Assembly: GCF_014199615.1 (NCBI RefSeq)
Contig: NZ_JACHOB010000001.1
Span: 558,001 to 622,000 of the forward strand
Reading direction: 5' to 3'
Length of the DNA: 64,000 nucleotides
From: Parvularcula dongshanensis
Lineage (GTDB): Bacteria > Pseudomonadota > Alphaproteobacteria > Caulobacterales > Parvularculaceae
In this document: one piece after another, positions 9,394 through 17,659 of the stretch
Numbering within the stretch: position 1 is the stretch's first letter
Layout: each line of letters begins with the position of its first letter
Notes under the pieces: model-generated
Seen by the model: only the letters and a program-made list of their open reading frames with translations
Databases searched by the model: none
What the model was told of the DNA's origin: nothing
Program-made: the position numbers and the translations under genes

Positions 9394-10695
9394 CTACTTC
9401 CCGATGCAAAAGGAAGAGAATATCTCCCCCAACACCTCGTCGGGCGTGACCAACCCAACGAGTTCATCGAGTCGTCTAAGCGTTCGGGAAACTTCGTTCG
9501 CCAAGATCTCTGGCTCGACATGAGCATGCGCAACGCAACGCTCAAGAACGGCCACCGCCCCGCGAACGAGTTCGACGTGGCGATCACGGGTCAAAACGGA
9601 CGCTCCGCCTTCGCCTTGCAGCAACGCTTCCAGACAGTGCTCGAACTGTGCCCAGCCCGCGCCCGTCGTCGCGGAGACGCCGACCCAACCTTCAGGAAGA
9701 CGTTCTTTCCTTCCGTCGATCTTGTTCGCAACGAAGAGGGTCATCGGAGCTTGTGTGATACGAGCCAGGCTAGGGTTCGTCGCGTCGGCTACGACGATAC
9801 GCAGATCCGCTTGGTTGGCGGCCGTCTTGGCCCGTGCTATCCCGATCTGCTCGATCTCGTCTTCCGTCTCGTGGATACCGGCCGTGTCGAGCAGCGTCAC
9901 CAAACGATCGGCGATCGACAATCGGACGGCCACGACGTCACGCGTCGTTCCTGCGCGCTCGGATACGATCGCGCGGTCTTCACCCGCTAGCCGATTGAGT
10001 ATGCTCGACTTCCCAACATTGGGGGGGCCAGTTATAGCAACCGTCGTCCCCTCCCTGATCGCCCGACCGGCGCTCGAGGCAGCCACGGCTCTCTGCATAG
10101 CATCGAGGACATTCTCGAGAGTCGGCATCGCCCTCTCAGCGATTTCCTGGGGGATGTCCTCTTCGTCCGGAAAGTCGATTGCGGCCTCCAAGAAGGCTAG
10201 CGCCTTGATGAGTTCCGCCCGCCAGTCGTTCGCCTGCTTTGACAGGCGTCCTCCCAACTGACCCAAAGCTTGACGCCGTTGCGCCTCCGTCTCCGCCTCG
10301 AGGAGGTCGGCCAGACCCTCCGCTTGGGCGAGGTCGAGCTTACCGGCTTCGAACGCGCGCAAGGTGAACTCCCCTGCCGCCGCAGCCACGAGTCCCGCCT
10401 CGGTCAGGGCTTCGAACAGCCGCCTTTCGACGGCAGGCGATCCATGAAGGTGAAGCTCGACGACGTCTTCGCCCGTGAAACTCGCCGGCGACGGAAACCA
10501 AATCGCGAGGCCCTGATCCAGCAAACTGCCGTCGTCCAGCCGTACCGAGACGAGCCTTGCCTGACGCGGCTCACCACGGCCGCCGCAAAACCGGTCCAGC
10601 ACCTCTCCGGCCGACGGCCCGCTGATCCGGAACAGGGCAACGCCTGCCCGGCCGCCCCCGGAGGAGCGCGCGAATATCGTCGTCCTGTGGCTCAC
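9394..10695 (-). CDS. mnmE: tRNA modification GTPase MnmE (TrmE)
   Basis: MnmE is the GTPase that works with MnmG in wobble-uridine modification. The 433-residue protein has the tetrahydrofolate-binding N-terminal domain (ALFRISGPSAG near 20-29, FTGEDVVELHLHGSPAV near 73-89). Its G domain carries G1 GPPNVGKSS at 223-231 and the DTAG G3 motif, and FVANKID fits G4. The invariant C-terminal CIGK is present. The start is GTG at 10695 (GTG AGC CAC). The small DUF6489 gene ends nine bases upstream, so the two are probably co-transcribed. Confidence 0.97.
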   Translation of the reverse strand: MSHRTTIFARSSGGGRAGVALFRISGPSAGEVLDRFCGGRGEPRQARLVSVRLDDGSLLDQGLAIWFPSPASFTGEDVVELHLHGSPAVERRLFEALTEAGLVAAAAGEFTLRAFEAGKLDLAQAEGLADLLEAETEAQRRQALGQLGGRLSKQANDWRAELIKALAFLEAAIDFPDEEDIPQEIAERAMPTLENVLDAMQRAVAASSAGRAIREGTTVAITGPPNVGKSSILNRLAGEDRAIVSERAGTTRDVVAVRLSIADRLVTLLDTAGIHETEDEIEQIGIARAKTAANQADLRIVVADATNPSLARITQAPMTLFVANKIDGRKERLPEGWVGVSATTGAGWAQFEHCLEALLQGEGGASVLTRDRHVELVRGAVAVLERCVAHAHVEPEILANEVSRTLRRLDELVGLVTPDEVLGEIFSSFCIGK

Positions 10696-10704
10696 GTGAA
10701 CCGA

Positions 10705-10947
10705 TCAGTCCTGCCCAGACGTCTTGGAAGCCCGTGCGAAGAGAGTCGCGAAGGCATCCATGCTTCCCACCCCTGCACTCAACGCCTTGTCCCAAAACGC
10801 CTTCGGGTCTGCCAACGTATCGACGTTCTCCCGCGTACGCCGCTCCAGCTCGGAGACGAGGACGGCGTTGACACCGCTCAAATCCGGAAGACCAAGAAAC
10901 GCCCTCGCCTCTTCCGGCGTGCAGTCCACGTTCAAGGTGATCTTCAT
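10705..10947 (-). CDS. DUF6489 family protein
   Basis: An 80-residue protein beginning MKITLNVDCTPEEARAFLGL, the signature start of DUF6489, a small alphaproteobacterial family usually found beside mnmE. The remainder is predicted helical (ELERRTRENVDTLADPKAFW). No function is known. Its position immediately upstream of mnmE with a nine-base gap, and conservation of that neighbourhood, suggest a role linked to tRNA modification or to the same transcription unit. It is divergent from the GDPD lipoprotein gene. Confidence 0.85.
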   Translation of the reverse strand: MKITLNVDCTPEEARAFLGLPDLSGVNAVLVSELERRTRENVDTLADPKAFWDKALSAGVGSMDAFATLFARASKTSGQD

Positions 10948-10991
10948 AACAGCTTCCGATCCGGGACGAAGTCAGGCAGGGGCAGGAACTA

Positions 10992-11936
10992 ATGATCGCG
11001 GCTCAAAGGCGCAAGATTATGAACCGTCCGACTACCGCTGCCGTTACCGTCCTCTTCCTTCTTTGTTTCGGGTGTAGTGACCGCGCCGCCTCCCCTGCGC
11101 CGGTATCGTCAACGGGATCGCTATCGGCCTACTTCGATTGCATGGATCGTGAGGAGCGAACGCTCGTGGCCGCCCATCGGGGAACGGATGGCCGAATGCC
11201 GGAGAACGGACTGGAGTCGATACGGCAGGTCACGGCAACGACGAACGGTCTCGTCGAGCTCGACGTCGCGACCAGCAGCGACGGAGTCTTGTTCCTTCAC
11301 CACGACGACACGCTCGACCGGACGACGACGGGCACCGGGCCGGCCGACATTCCGTGGTCTGAACTTCGTGAACTCTCGCTGAGAGACGCTGCCGGGCGCG
11401 TGACGGCGCAACGCATCGCGAGGCTGGACGAGGTTCTGGATTGGGCCGAAGGGCGCGCCATCCTGGAACTCGATATCAAGCAGGGGACCCGCTACGACGA
11501 CGTCGCGGCGATCCTGGCAGAAAAGTCAGCAGGCGGACGAGTGGTCGTCATCGCCTATACCCTGGCGCAGGCCCGCCTGATGGCGTCGAAGTTTCCGGAC
11601 AGCATGATATCGGCGACGATCCGCAGCACGGACGACCTCGAAGCGCTCGTCGCGGCGGGCGTGCCGAAGTCCCGCCTTCTCGCGTGGACCGGGAACGATG
11701 CGCCCGACCCCGATCTCTATCGAGCGTTGGACGAGGCGGGGGTCGAGGTGATCTTCGGTACGCTTGGCGGGCGGGACTCCTTCGACGAAAGGATCGCGCG
11801 GAGCGGCGAGGACGAGACCTACGCAGCGCTCGGCCGGGACGGGGTCGACATCCTCGCGACCGACCGGCCGGTCGAAGCGTCCGAAGCGCTGCGGGCGGGC
11901 GGGCGGTCCGGGGACGGCGCCTGCCCCCTTCCCTAG
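10992..11936 (+). CDS. Glycerophosphodiester phosphodiesterase family lipoprotein
   Basis: GDPD enzymes hydrolyse glycerophosphodiesters to glycerol-3-phosphate and an alcohol. After a signal peptide with a lipobox-like LLCFGC (Cys about 28), the GDPD core begins with [19 protein letters not shown] (catalytic HRG and ENxL). It continues with [27 protein letters not shown] (metal-binding E-D and the second catalytic His) and [19 protein letters not shown] and a C-terminal [11 protein letters not shown] complete the barrel. ATG 10992 has AGGA five bases upstream; ATG 11019 is an alternative. It overlaps the convergent rho gene by four bases. Confidence 0.9.
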   Translation: MIAAQRRKIMNRPTTAAVTVLFLLCFGCSDRAASPAPVSSTGSLSAYFDCMDREERTLVAAHRGTDGRMPENGLESIRQVTATTNGLVELDVATSSDGVLFLHHDDTLDRTTTGTGPADIPWSELRELSLRDAAGRVTAQRIARLDEVLDWAEGRAILELDIKQGTRYDDVAAILAEKSAGGRVVVIAYTLAQARLMASKFPDSMISATIRSTDDLEALVAAGVPKSRLLAWTGNDAPDPDLYRALDEAGVEVIFGTLGGRDSFDERIARSGEDETYAALGRDGVDILATDRPVEASEALRAGGRSGDGACPLP

Positions 11937-13246
11937 GTGTTCATCGAGTCGAAGAAGTCTTTGTTCGTTCGGACCTGACGCAGCTTGTCGATCAGGAACT
12001 CGACCGCATCCTGCGCGTTCATCGGCGAGAGGATTCGGCGCAGGACGAAGATCTTCGAAAGCTCGCCCTTCTCGACCAGCAGGTCTTCTTTGCGCGTGCC
12101 GGACTTGGCGACGTCGATCGCGGGGAAGATGCGCTTGTCGGCGACCTTCCGATCGAGGACGATCTCGGAGTTGCCGGTACCCTTGAACTCTTCGAAGACG
12201 ACCTCGTCCATACGCGAACCCGTATCGATGAGAGCGGTCGCGATGATCGTCAGCGAGCCGCCTTCTTCGATGTTCCGTGCCGCGCCGAAGAAGCGTTTGG
12301 GCCGTTGGAGCGCGTTCGCGTCGACGCCGCCCGTCAGCACCTTGCCGGAGGACGGCACGGTCGCGTTGTAGGCCCGGCCAAGGCGGGTGATGGAATCGAG
12401 GAGGATGACCACGTCGCGGCCGTGCTCGACCAGGCGCTTCGCCTTTTCGATCACCATCTCGGAGACCTGCACGTGACGCGTCGCCGGCTCGTCGAAGGTC
12501 GAGGAGACGACCTCGCCCTTCACCGAGCGCTGCATGTCGGTGACCTCTTCGGGCCGCTCGTCGATGAGGAGCACGATGAGGTAGCACTCAGGGTGGTTGC
12601 TCGTGATCGCATGCGCGATGTTCTGAAGGAGGACGGTCTTACCGGTCCGCGGCGGCGCGACGATCAAGGAGCGCTGACCCTTCCCGATCGGCGCGACGAT
12701 GTCGATGACGCGGGTGGAGAGGTCCTTGTTGGTGTTCTTGACCTTGCCGTTCGGTCCGCGCTCGAGCGCCTCTTCCGGCGTGATGACCTCCATCTGGAGG
12801 CGCTGGTCGGGGTAGAGCGGCGTGAGGTTGTCGAAGTGGACCTTGAGGCGGGCCTTGGCCGGGTCCTCGAAGTTGATCGTGTCGAGCGAGGTCAGGGCGA
12901 AGTAGCGCTCATCGGCCTGAGGCGACCGGATCTCGCCGGAGACCGTGTCGCCGGTCTTGAGCGTGTACTTCCGGATCATCTTCGGGCTGACGTAGATGTC
13001 GTCGGGCCCAGCGAGGTAGTTCGCATCGGCCGAACGCAAGAAGCCGAACCCGTCGGGCAGGATCTCGAGCACGCCCGAACCCTTGATGTCGACGTCCTCG
13101 TCGGCGAGCTCGCGGAGGGTCGCGAAGAGGAGGTCCTGCTTGCGCAGGGCAGAGGCGTTGTCGACGCCGCACTCCTCGGCGAAGCTGACGAGCTCCTGCG
13201 GGGTCTTCTCCTTCAGCTCGTCGAGCGTGATGCGGTCAGGCAGCAT
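11933..13246 (-). CDS. rho: Transcription termination factor Rho
   Basis: Rho is the hexameric RNA-dependent ATPase that ends transcription at Rho-dependent sites. The N-terminal helical domain is followed by the cold-shock-like RNA-binding region [20 protein letters not shown] (about 58-77). The P-loop [12 protein letters not shown] is at about 197-208, [13 protein letters not shown] follows, and the Q-loop/R-loop segment [20 protein letters not shown] is intact. Length (437) is slightly above E. coli Rho. Few intrinsic terminators are visible in the window, consistent with reliance on Rho. Confidence 0.98.
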   Translation of the reverse strand: MLPDRITLDELKEKTPQELVSFAEECGVDNASALRKQDLLFATLRELADEDVDIKGSGVLEILPDGFGFLRSADANYLAGPDDIYVSPKMIRKYTLKTGDTVSGEIRSPQADERYFALTSLDTINFEDPAKARLKVHFDNLTPLYPDQRLQMEVITPEEALERGPNGKVKNTNKDLSTRVIDIVAPIGKGQRSLIVAPPRTGKTVLLQNIAHAITSNHPECYLIVLLIDERPEEVTDMQRSVKGEVVSSTFDEPATRHVQVSEMVIEKAKRLVEHGRDVVILLDSITRLGRAYNATVPSSGKVLTGGVDANALQRPKRFFGAARNIEEGGSLTIIATALIDTGSRMDEVVFEEFKGTGNSEIVLDRKVADKRIFPAIDVAKSGTRKEDLLVEKGELSKIFVLRRILSPMNAQDAVEFLIDKLRQVRTNKDFFDSMNT

Positions 13247-13416
13247 AGGGGGATGTCCTAGGAAAACGCGCGCGGTGAGGGTCGCTGCAGCGAATAGGAG
13301 TTGGGGAGACGCATGGGCGGACGCCCTGCGATGCCGTAGCTACGTAGTCGCAGGCGGATGCGGCGTCAATCATCGGGCCACTTTCTTCGCGACGCGCCAT
13401 CTGCGATGGTGAGGGC

Positions 13417-14385
13417 GTGGCGCCCGATCCCGAGACGCAACTCAAGCAGTTCCTCATCCGCGGTGACGACTTCGCGGCGCGCGGCGACGACAAGGCGGCG
13501 AGTTCCTTCTATACGGCCGCTCTGCGCCTCGCAGGCACGTTGGGGGTCGTGCCGCCTTCCCTCCACGCGCCCTTGCGCGCCGCCCGGGCGCGTTGCGCCG
13601 AGTATGCCGAGCGGTATGAGCGCTTCCTGACCGAGTACCTCGACGCCGAAAGCGCGACGCCGGCGCCGGGCTCCCGTTTCGCTCAAGCGTTGGACGTGCT
13701 TACGGGGCGCAGGCGCCTCTACCCCCAGGAACCCCGCGTCTTCTACTACCCCGAGATGCCCGCCCGGCAGTTCTACGACGCCGCGGCGTTCCCCTGGGCC
13801 CAAGCCCTCGAAGCGCGGACGGACGCGATCCGGCGCGAAGCCTTGGCGGCGCTGTCGCGAAGAGGAAGCTTCGAGCCCTACCTCAACGCGACGGCGGAGC
13901 GGGCGCAGAACGAGCACCACGCGATGGCGGGGAACGAGGATTGGGGCGCGTTCTACCTTTGGCGTGACGGCGAGCTCGTCGAGGAGAACGCGGCCCGCTG
14001 TCCCGAGACGATGGCGGCGCTTGGGGACGTCCCGCTGACGCGGGTCCCTGGTCGCCTGCCCAGCGTCCTGTTCTCGCTCCTTCGGCCCGGCGCGCACATC
14101 CCGCCTCACACAGGCTTCGTGAACACGCGGCTGATCTGCCACCTACCGCTCGTCGTCCCGGCCGGATGCGCGTTCCGCGTCGGCAACGAGGTCAGGGAGT
14201 GGCGCGAAGGCGAGCTGATGATCTTCGACGACACGATCGAGCACGAAGCCTGGAACCGGAGCGCTTCTGACCGGCTGGTCCTTCTCTTCGACGTCTGGCA
14301 GCCCGCCTTGTCGGAGACCGAACGCAGGCAGGTGAGCGCGCTCCTCGCGGCCATCAGCGCGTATGGAACGAGCCGTTCGTCCTAG
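13417..14385 (+). CDS. Aspartyl/asparaginyl beta-hydroxylase-like dioxygenase
   Basis: The C-terminal half belongs to the Fe(II)/2-oxoglutarate AspH/LpxO-type family. The metal-binding stretch PPHTGFVNTRLICHLPLVVP (about 229-248) has the conserved His and Arg, and IFDDTIEHEAWN gives the second His. The N-terminal ~90 residues are helical with a TPR-like look (ASSFYTAALRLAG). The natural substrate is unknown: protein Asp/Asn or lipid A acyl chains are the known options in the family. The GTG start at 13417 follows a GAGGG stretch. It overlaps the convergent hemJ by four bases. Confidence 0.87.
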   Translation: MAPDPETQLKQFLIRGDDFAARGDDKAASSFYTAALRLAGTLGVVPPSLHAPLRAARARCAEYAERYERFLTEYLDAESATPAPGSRFAQALDVLTGRRRLYPQEPRVFYYPEMPARQFYDAAAFPWAQALEARTDAIRREALAALSRRGSFEPYLNATAERAQNEHHAMAGNEDWGAFYLWRDGELVEENAARCPETMAALGDVPLTRVPGRLPSVLFSLLRPGAHIPPHTGFVNTRLICHLPLVVPAGCAFRVGNEVREWREGELMIFDDTIEHEAWNRSASDRLVLLFDVWQPALSETERRQVSALLAAISAYGTSRSS

Positions 14386-14822
14386 TTCATCCACGGCTTC
14401 AGGATGACCAGGAAGACGATTCCGATCAGCAGGACGAAGGGCGCTTCGTTGATCAGGCGCCAGAAGCGCTCCGTTCTCGGCCGCTCGCCCCGCTCGAACT
14501 TCTTCCGGCTGGCCGCGTAGAAGCCGTGCAGGCCCGACATCAGGATGACGAGCAGGATCTTGGCGTGCAGCCATCCATCGTTCAGCCAGCCCCGCCCTTC
14601 GGGCAGCGCAAGCAGAACGAGGGCGAAGACCCAGGTCGCGATCATCGCCGGGGTCATGATGCCCTTGAGGAGGCGGCGCTCCATCACGGCGAACGTCCCT
14701 TCGGCCTCGCCGCCGGGCGCCGCCTGCATGTGGTAGATAAAGAGGCGGGGCAGGTAGAGCATGGCGGCCATCCACGCGATCAGCGAGAGGACGTGCAGCG
14801 CCTTGACGGTCAGGTAGAGCAT
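14382..14822 (-). CDS. hemJ: Protoporphyrinogen IX oxidase HemJ
   Basis: HemJ is the membrane protein that oxidises protoporphyrinogen IX in many alphaproteobacteria lacking HemG or HemY. The 146-residue protein has four predicted membrane segments. The conserved His near residue 10 lies in LTVKALHVLSLIAWMAAMLY, followed by LPRLFIYH, RRLLKGIMTPAMI and WLHAKILLVILMSGLHGFYA. It ends KPWMN. It lies nine bases downstream of hemE in the same direction, forming a hemE-hemJ unit beside the origin. Confidence 0.94.
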   Translation of the reverse strand: MLYLTVKALHVLSLIAWMAAMLYLPRLFIYHMQAAPGGEAEGTFAVMERRLLKGIMTPAMIATWVFALVLLALPEGRGWLNDGWLHAKILLVILMSGLHGFYAASRKKFERGERPRTERFWRLINEAPFVLLIGIVFLVILKPWMN

Positions 14823-14831
14823 GCCCCCGCC

Positions 14832-15887
14832 CTACCCCCGTTCGCGGATATGCGCCACGAGTTCGGCGACATGTTCCGGCGGCGTCTGGGGCACGAAGCC
14901 GTGGCCGAGGTTGAAGACGTGCGGCTTGCCCTCGAAGGCGTCCAGGATCGCGTCCGCCGCCCGCAGCATCGGCGCGCCGCCCCGCACGACGAGAAGCGGG
15001 TCGAGGTTGCCCTGGACGACGGCCTGGGGACTGAGGCGCTCGGCCGCCCAGAGCGGCGGGACGCCCGTGTCGATGCCGACGGCGTCGAAGAGCGGGCTTC
15101 GCGCCGCCGCCTCGTAAAGCGGGCCGGCCCCGCGGGGGAAGGCGATGACCGGCAGGCCCGGCAGTGCCGCCTTCACCCGCTCGGCGATCGCCTCGCATGG
15201 CGCCAGGCACCAGCGGCGGAAGAAGTCCTCCGGTAAGCCCGACGCCCAGGAGTCGAAGAGCTGAACGGCGTCGACCCCCGCCCTGCCCTGCTCGATCAGG
15301 TAGTCCGCGGTCGCGCTGGTGAGGCGCTCCATCAGCCGCGCGAAGTCATCCTCGTTCTCGTAGGCGAAGAGGCGCAGCGCCGACGGATCCTTCACCCCCC
15401 TGCCCGCCAGCATGTAGGTCGCGACGGTCCAAGGGGCGCCCGCGAAGCCGATCAGCGCCTTGTCTCGCGCCAGGCCCGCCCGGACGAGGCGCACGGTCTC
15501 GTAGACCGGGGACAGGGTCCGTGAGAGGTCCGCCTTCGCGGCCGCGTCGAGGAAGCGCGGTAGCGCTTCCGGCGCGGTGGCGAAGGCAGGAGACAGGCGG
15601 GGCCCCTCGCCCTTCTCGAAGCGGACGTCCTGACCCAGGGCCTGCGGGATGAGAAGGATGTCCGCGAAGAGGATGGCGGCATCCAGATCGTAGCGCCTGA
15701 TCGGCTGAAGCGTGACCTCGGCCGCGAGTTCGGGCGCGTAGCAGAGGTCCAGGAAGCTGCCTGCCTTCGCCCGGACGGCCCGGTACTCCGGCAGGTAGCG
15801 CCCTGCCTGCCGCATGAACCAGATGGGTGGCGTCTTCACCGCCCGCCCGGACAGCGTCTCCAGGAACCGCCCTTGGCCGTCTGCCAT
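14832..15887 (-). CDS. hemE: Uroporphyrinogen decarboxylase
   Basis: HemE decarboxylates the four acetate groups of uroporphyrinogen III to give coproporphyrinogen III. The 351 residues start with the family signature PIWFMRQAGRYLPEYRAVRA (catalytic Arg) near 21-40. YDLDAAILFADIL (catalytic Asp), GFAGAPWTVATYMLAGRG and FNLGHGFVPQTPPEHV follow. hemE reading away from the origin is a hallmark of the Caulobacter and Rickettsia ori neighbourhood. Its promoter must lie in the adjoining origin region, so replication initiation and hemE expression could interfere. Confidence 0.98.
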   Translation of the reverse strand: MADGQGRFLETLSGRAVKTPPIWFMRQAGRYLPEYRAVRAKAGSFLDLCYAPELAAEVTLQPIRRYDLDAAILFADILLIPQALGQDVRFEKGEGPRLSPAFATAPEALPRFLDAAAKADLSRTLSPVYETVRLVRAGLARDKALIGFAGAPWTVATYMLAGRGVKDPSALRLFAYENEDDFARLMERLTSATADYLIEQGRAGVDAVQLFDSWASGLPEDFFRRWCLAPCEAIAERVKAALPGLPVIAFPRGAGPLYEAAARSPLFDAVGIDTGVPPLWAAERLSPQAVVQGNLDPLLVVRGGAPMLRAADAILDAFEGKPHVFNLGHGFVPQTPPEHVAELVAHIRERG

Positions 15888-15901
15888 CTCTTAATCCTTT
15901 A

Positions 15902-16011
15902 GAATCAAAATCTGAGTCCGAGTCCTAAGCCGGGGGGGTGTGGGGGAAACCGACGGCATCGTCGCCCTCCCCGCCGGTCCAGGGACTCTTCCCCATATCG
16001 GGGGCGGACTC
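15902..16011. promoter_or_regulatory. Cluster of five GANTC (CcrM methylation) sites
   Basis: GAATC at 15902, GAGTC at 15914 and 15920, and GACTC at 15984 and 16007 give five GANTC sites in 110 bases. Four sit in the extended hexamer GAGTCC/GGACTC. CcrM methylates GANTC in Caulobacter-type bacteria and such sites are enriched at origins there. Confidence 0.75.
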
Positions 16012-16064
16012 GAAAGGCGAGACGAAGCCGGTAGGACCTATGGTCCGACCGACGGTACTCCTAC

Positions 16065-16085
16065 CTCTCCACAGGATGTGGAGAG
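16065..16085. promoter_or_regulatory. Inverted pair of DnaA-box-like nonamers
   Basis: CTCTCCACA (16065-16073) and its exact reverse complement TGTGGAGAG (16077-16085) flank three bases. Each matches the DnaA box TTATCCACA at seven of nine positions including the TCCACA core. No T-run follows, so a terminator reading is less likely. Confidence 0.6.
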
Positions 16086-16094
16086 CGGTTAGGA

Positions 16095-16109
16095 TTAACG
16101 TCTTGGTAA
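16095..16109. promoter_or_regulatory. CtrA-like motif in the putative origin
   Basis: TTAACGTCTTGGTAA fits the CtrA full site TTAA-N7-TTAA with one mismatch (GTAA). It lies ten bases from the DnaA-box-like pair. CtrA represses initiation at Cori in Caulobacter; a role here is inferred. Confidence 0.45.
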
Positions 16110-16199
16110 GGTTTTACAGAACGGCGTTGGGGAGCGCGTCCGCATAATGGGGGCTCGGACGCATAGGCGCCTTCAGGGTTCTCATTAGTCCCCCAAGGG

Positions 16200-16214
16200 T
16201 GAATAACCTCTTAA
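16200..16214. promoter_or_regulatory. CtrA-like motif upstream of the kinase/pyrophosphorylase gene
   Basis: TGAATAACCTCTTAA fits TTAA-N7-TTAA with one mismatch (TGAA). It is 30 bases before the start codon of the next gene, so it could act on that promoter or on the origin. Confidence 0.4.
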
Positions 16215-16244
16215 CGCACCGATCCCGAGGAGGACGAGCCGCTC

Positions 16245-17084
16245 TTGCCCCCGACCAGCCACGCGACCTGGTTTCACGTCCACCTCGTCTCCGACTCCAC
16301 CGGCGAGACGCTGAACACGCTGCTCAAGGCGACGACGGCGCGGTTCGAGACGGCGAAGCCGCTCGAACACGTTGCTTCCCTCGTCCGCAGCCACGTCCAG
16401 CTCGACAAGGTGCTTTCCAGGATCGAGCAGGCGCCGGGCCTCGTCATGTACACGATCGTCGACGCCGGCATGCGGCGGCGGCTCGAGGTGAAGTGCGCGG
16501 AGCTGCAGGTGCCGGCGATCTCGGTACTCGATCCGCTGCTCAACGCCTTCGCGGACTATCTCGGCCTGGAGCAGACCATGCGGGCGGGGGGGCAGTACGA
16601 ACTCGACGAGGACTACTTCCGCAGGATCGCGGCGATCGACTACACGCTCGCTCATGACGACGGCCAGATGACCTGGGACCTCGAGAGCGCGGACGTCGTG
16701 CTGGTCGGGGTCAGCCGGACCTCGAAGACGCCGACCTGCATGTACCTCGCGAACAGGGGCATCAAGGCGGCGAACGTTCCGCTCGTGCCGACAAGCGAAC
16801 CGCCGGGCGAACTCTTCACGGTACGCCACCCGCTCGTCATCGGCCTGAGCGCCAGTCCCGACCGGCTCGCCTCGATCCGGGCGAAGCGTCTCATGGGGCT
16901 CGCCGCGCACCAAGACGCGGAGAGCTATACGGACGAAGCGAGCGTGCGGGACGAGGTCACCCGGGCGAAGCGGCTCTTCACGCAGAACGGCTGGCCAGTG
17001 ATCGACGTCACGCGGCGGTCGGTCGAGGAGACCGCGGCGCGGATCCTCACGCTACTCTCGGCGCGGCGGGGCGGGACCGCATGA
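16245..17084 (+). CDS. ppsR: Kinase/pyrophosphorylase (PEP synthase / PPDK regulatory protein, DUF299; RP001/CC0001-type)
   Basis: Bifunctional regulators of this family phosphorylate a threonine of pyruvate,phosphate dikinase or PEP synthase using ADP, and remove it with phosphate. The 279-residue protein begins FHVHLVSDSTGETLNTLLKA, the family N-terminus, and has the nucleotide loop GVSRTSKTPTCMYLANRG (155-172). The start is TTG at 16245, ten bases after a GAGGAGGA ribosome site at 16227-16234. Which dikinase it controls cannot be told here. It opens a run of overlapping genes (maf, aroE, coaE) leading away from the origin. Confidence 0.94.
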   Translation: MPPTSHATWFHVHLVSDSTGETLNTLLKATTARFETAKPLEHVASLVRSHVQLDKVLSRIEQAPGLVMYTIVDAGMRRRLEVKCAELQVPAISVLDPLLNAFADYLGLEQTMRAGGQYELDEDYFRRIAAIDYTLAHDDGQMTWDLESADVVLVGVSRTSKTPTCMYLANRGIKAANVPLVPTSEPPGELFTVRHPLVIGLSASPDRLASIRAKRLMGLAAHQDAESYTDEASVRDEVTRAKRLFTQNGWPVIDVTRRSVEETAARILTLLSARRGGTA

Positions 17085-17659
17085 AGATCCTGCTCGCGTC
17101 CCAAAGCGCCTCGCGCCGCGCCATCCTGACGAGTGCCGGCATTCCCTTCGAAGCCCGCGCCGCGCACGTGGACGAAGCCGCGGTGAAGGCGAGGCACGAG
17201 GGCGACCCCGCGAGCCTGGCTCTGCGGCTCGCCGAGATGAAGGCGTTGGCCCTACCGGCGCCGGGCGCGCTCGTCGTCGGCGGCGATCAGGTGCTCGAGT
17301 TCGAGGGCCGCGCCTACGACAAGCCCGCTTCGCGCGAAGAGGCGGCCGACAGGCTTTGCGCCATGGCGGGGCGGACGCACTATCTGAGGTCCGGCCTCTG
17401 CCTGGCGCTGGACGGCGCGGTCGTATGGCGCCACGCGTCGTCATCCATGCTGACGATGCGGCCGATGACCCGCCGCGAGGTCGAGGACTACCTGACCGAG
17501 GCGGGCGAGGGGGTTCTGCGCACCGTCGGCGCCTACGAACTCGAGGCGCTCGGGGCGCGCCTCTTCGCGCGGGTCGAGGGCGACTACTTCGCGATCCTGG
17601 GCCTCGACCTCCTGCCGCTGCTCGCCGAACTTCGCCGGCGGGAGGCGCTGCCATGGTGA
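17081..17659 (+). CDS. maf: Maf-family nucleoside triphosphate pyrophosphatase
   Basis: Maf proteins hydrolyse non-canonical or modified nucleotides and have been linked to septum control. The 192 residues open with ILLASQSASRRAILTSAGIP, containing the conserved SxSxxR. PGALVVGGDQVLEF follows with the catalytic Asp, then KPASREEAADRL and the later VGAYELEALGARLF. Sub-specificity (dTTP/UTP, m7GTP or other) is not assigned. It overlaps the upstream gene by four bases (ATGA) and aroE by seven, so translation is probably coupled. Confidence 0.93.
   Translation: MKILLASQSASRRAILTSAGIPFEARAAHVDEAAVKARHEGDPASLALRLAEMKALALPAPGALVVGGDQVLEFEGRAYDKPASREEAADRLCAMAGRTHYLRSGLCLALDGAVVWRHASSSMLTMRPMTRREVEDYLTEAGEGVLRTVGAYELEALGARLFARVEGDYFAILGLDLLPLLAELRRREALPW

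Larger units (their letters stand above)
15888..16244. other. oriC: Putative chromosomal replication origin (hemE / RP001-type intergenic region)
   Basis: A 357-base region with no credible gene, divergent between hemE and the kinase/pyrophosphorylase gene, exactly where Cori lies in Caulobacter. Seen directly: an AT-richer stretch beside hemE (15889-15910), five GANTC methylation sites (15902-16011), an inverted pair of DnaA-box-like nonamers (16065-16085), a second AT-richer stretch (16086-16120), and CtrA-like TTAA-N7-NNAA motifs at 16095 and 16200. Genes to the right up to dnaQ read away from it, as do most genes to the left. parS and parAB are 6.5-8 kb away. The origin call is inferred from synteny plus motifs. 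Confidence 0.82.

Noticed and set aside
16065-16085. The CTCTCCACA dyad as an intrinsic terminator
   Set aside because: No U-run follows on either strand and both flanking genes read away from it, so there is nothing to terminate.
16265-16280. GTTTCACGTCC near the kinase/pyrophosphorylase start as a parS half-site
   Set aside because: Only one arm matches; the bases encode the conserved FHVH start of the protein.
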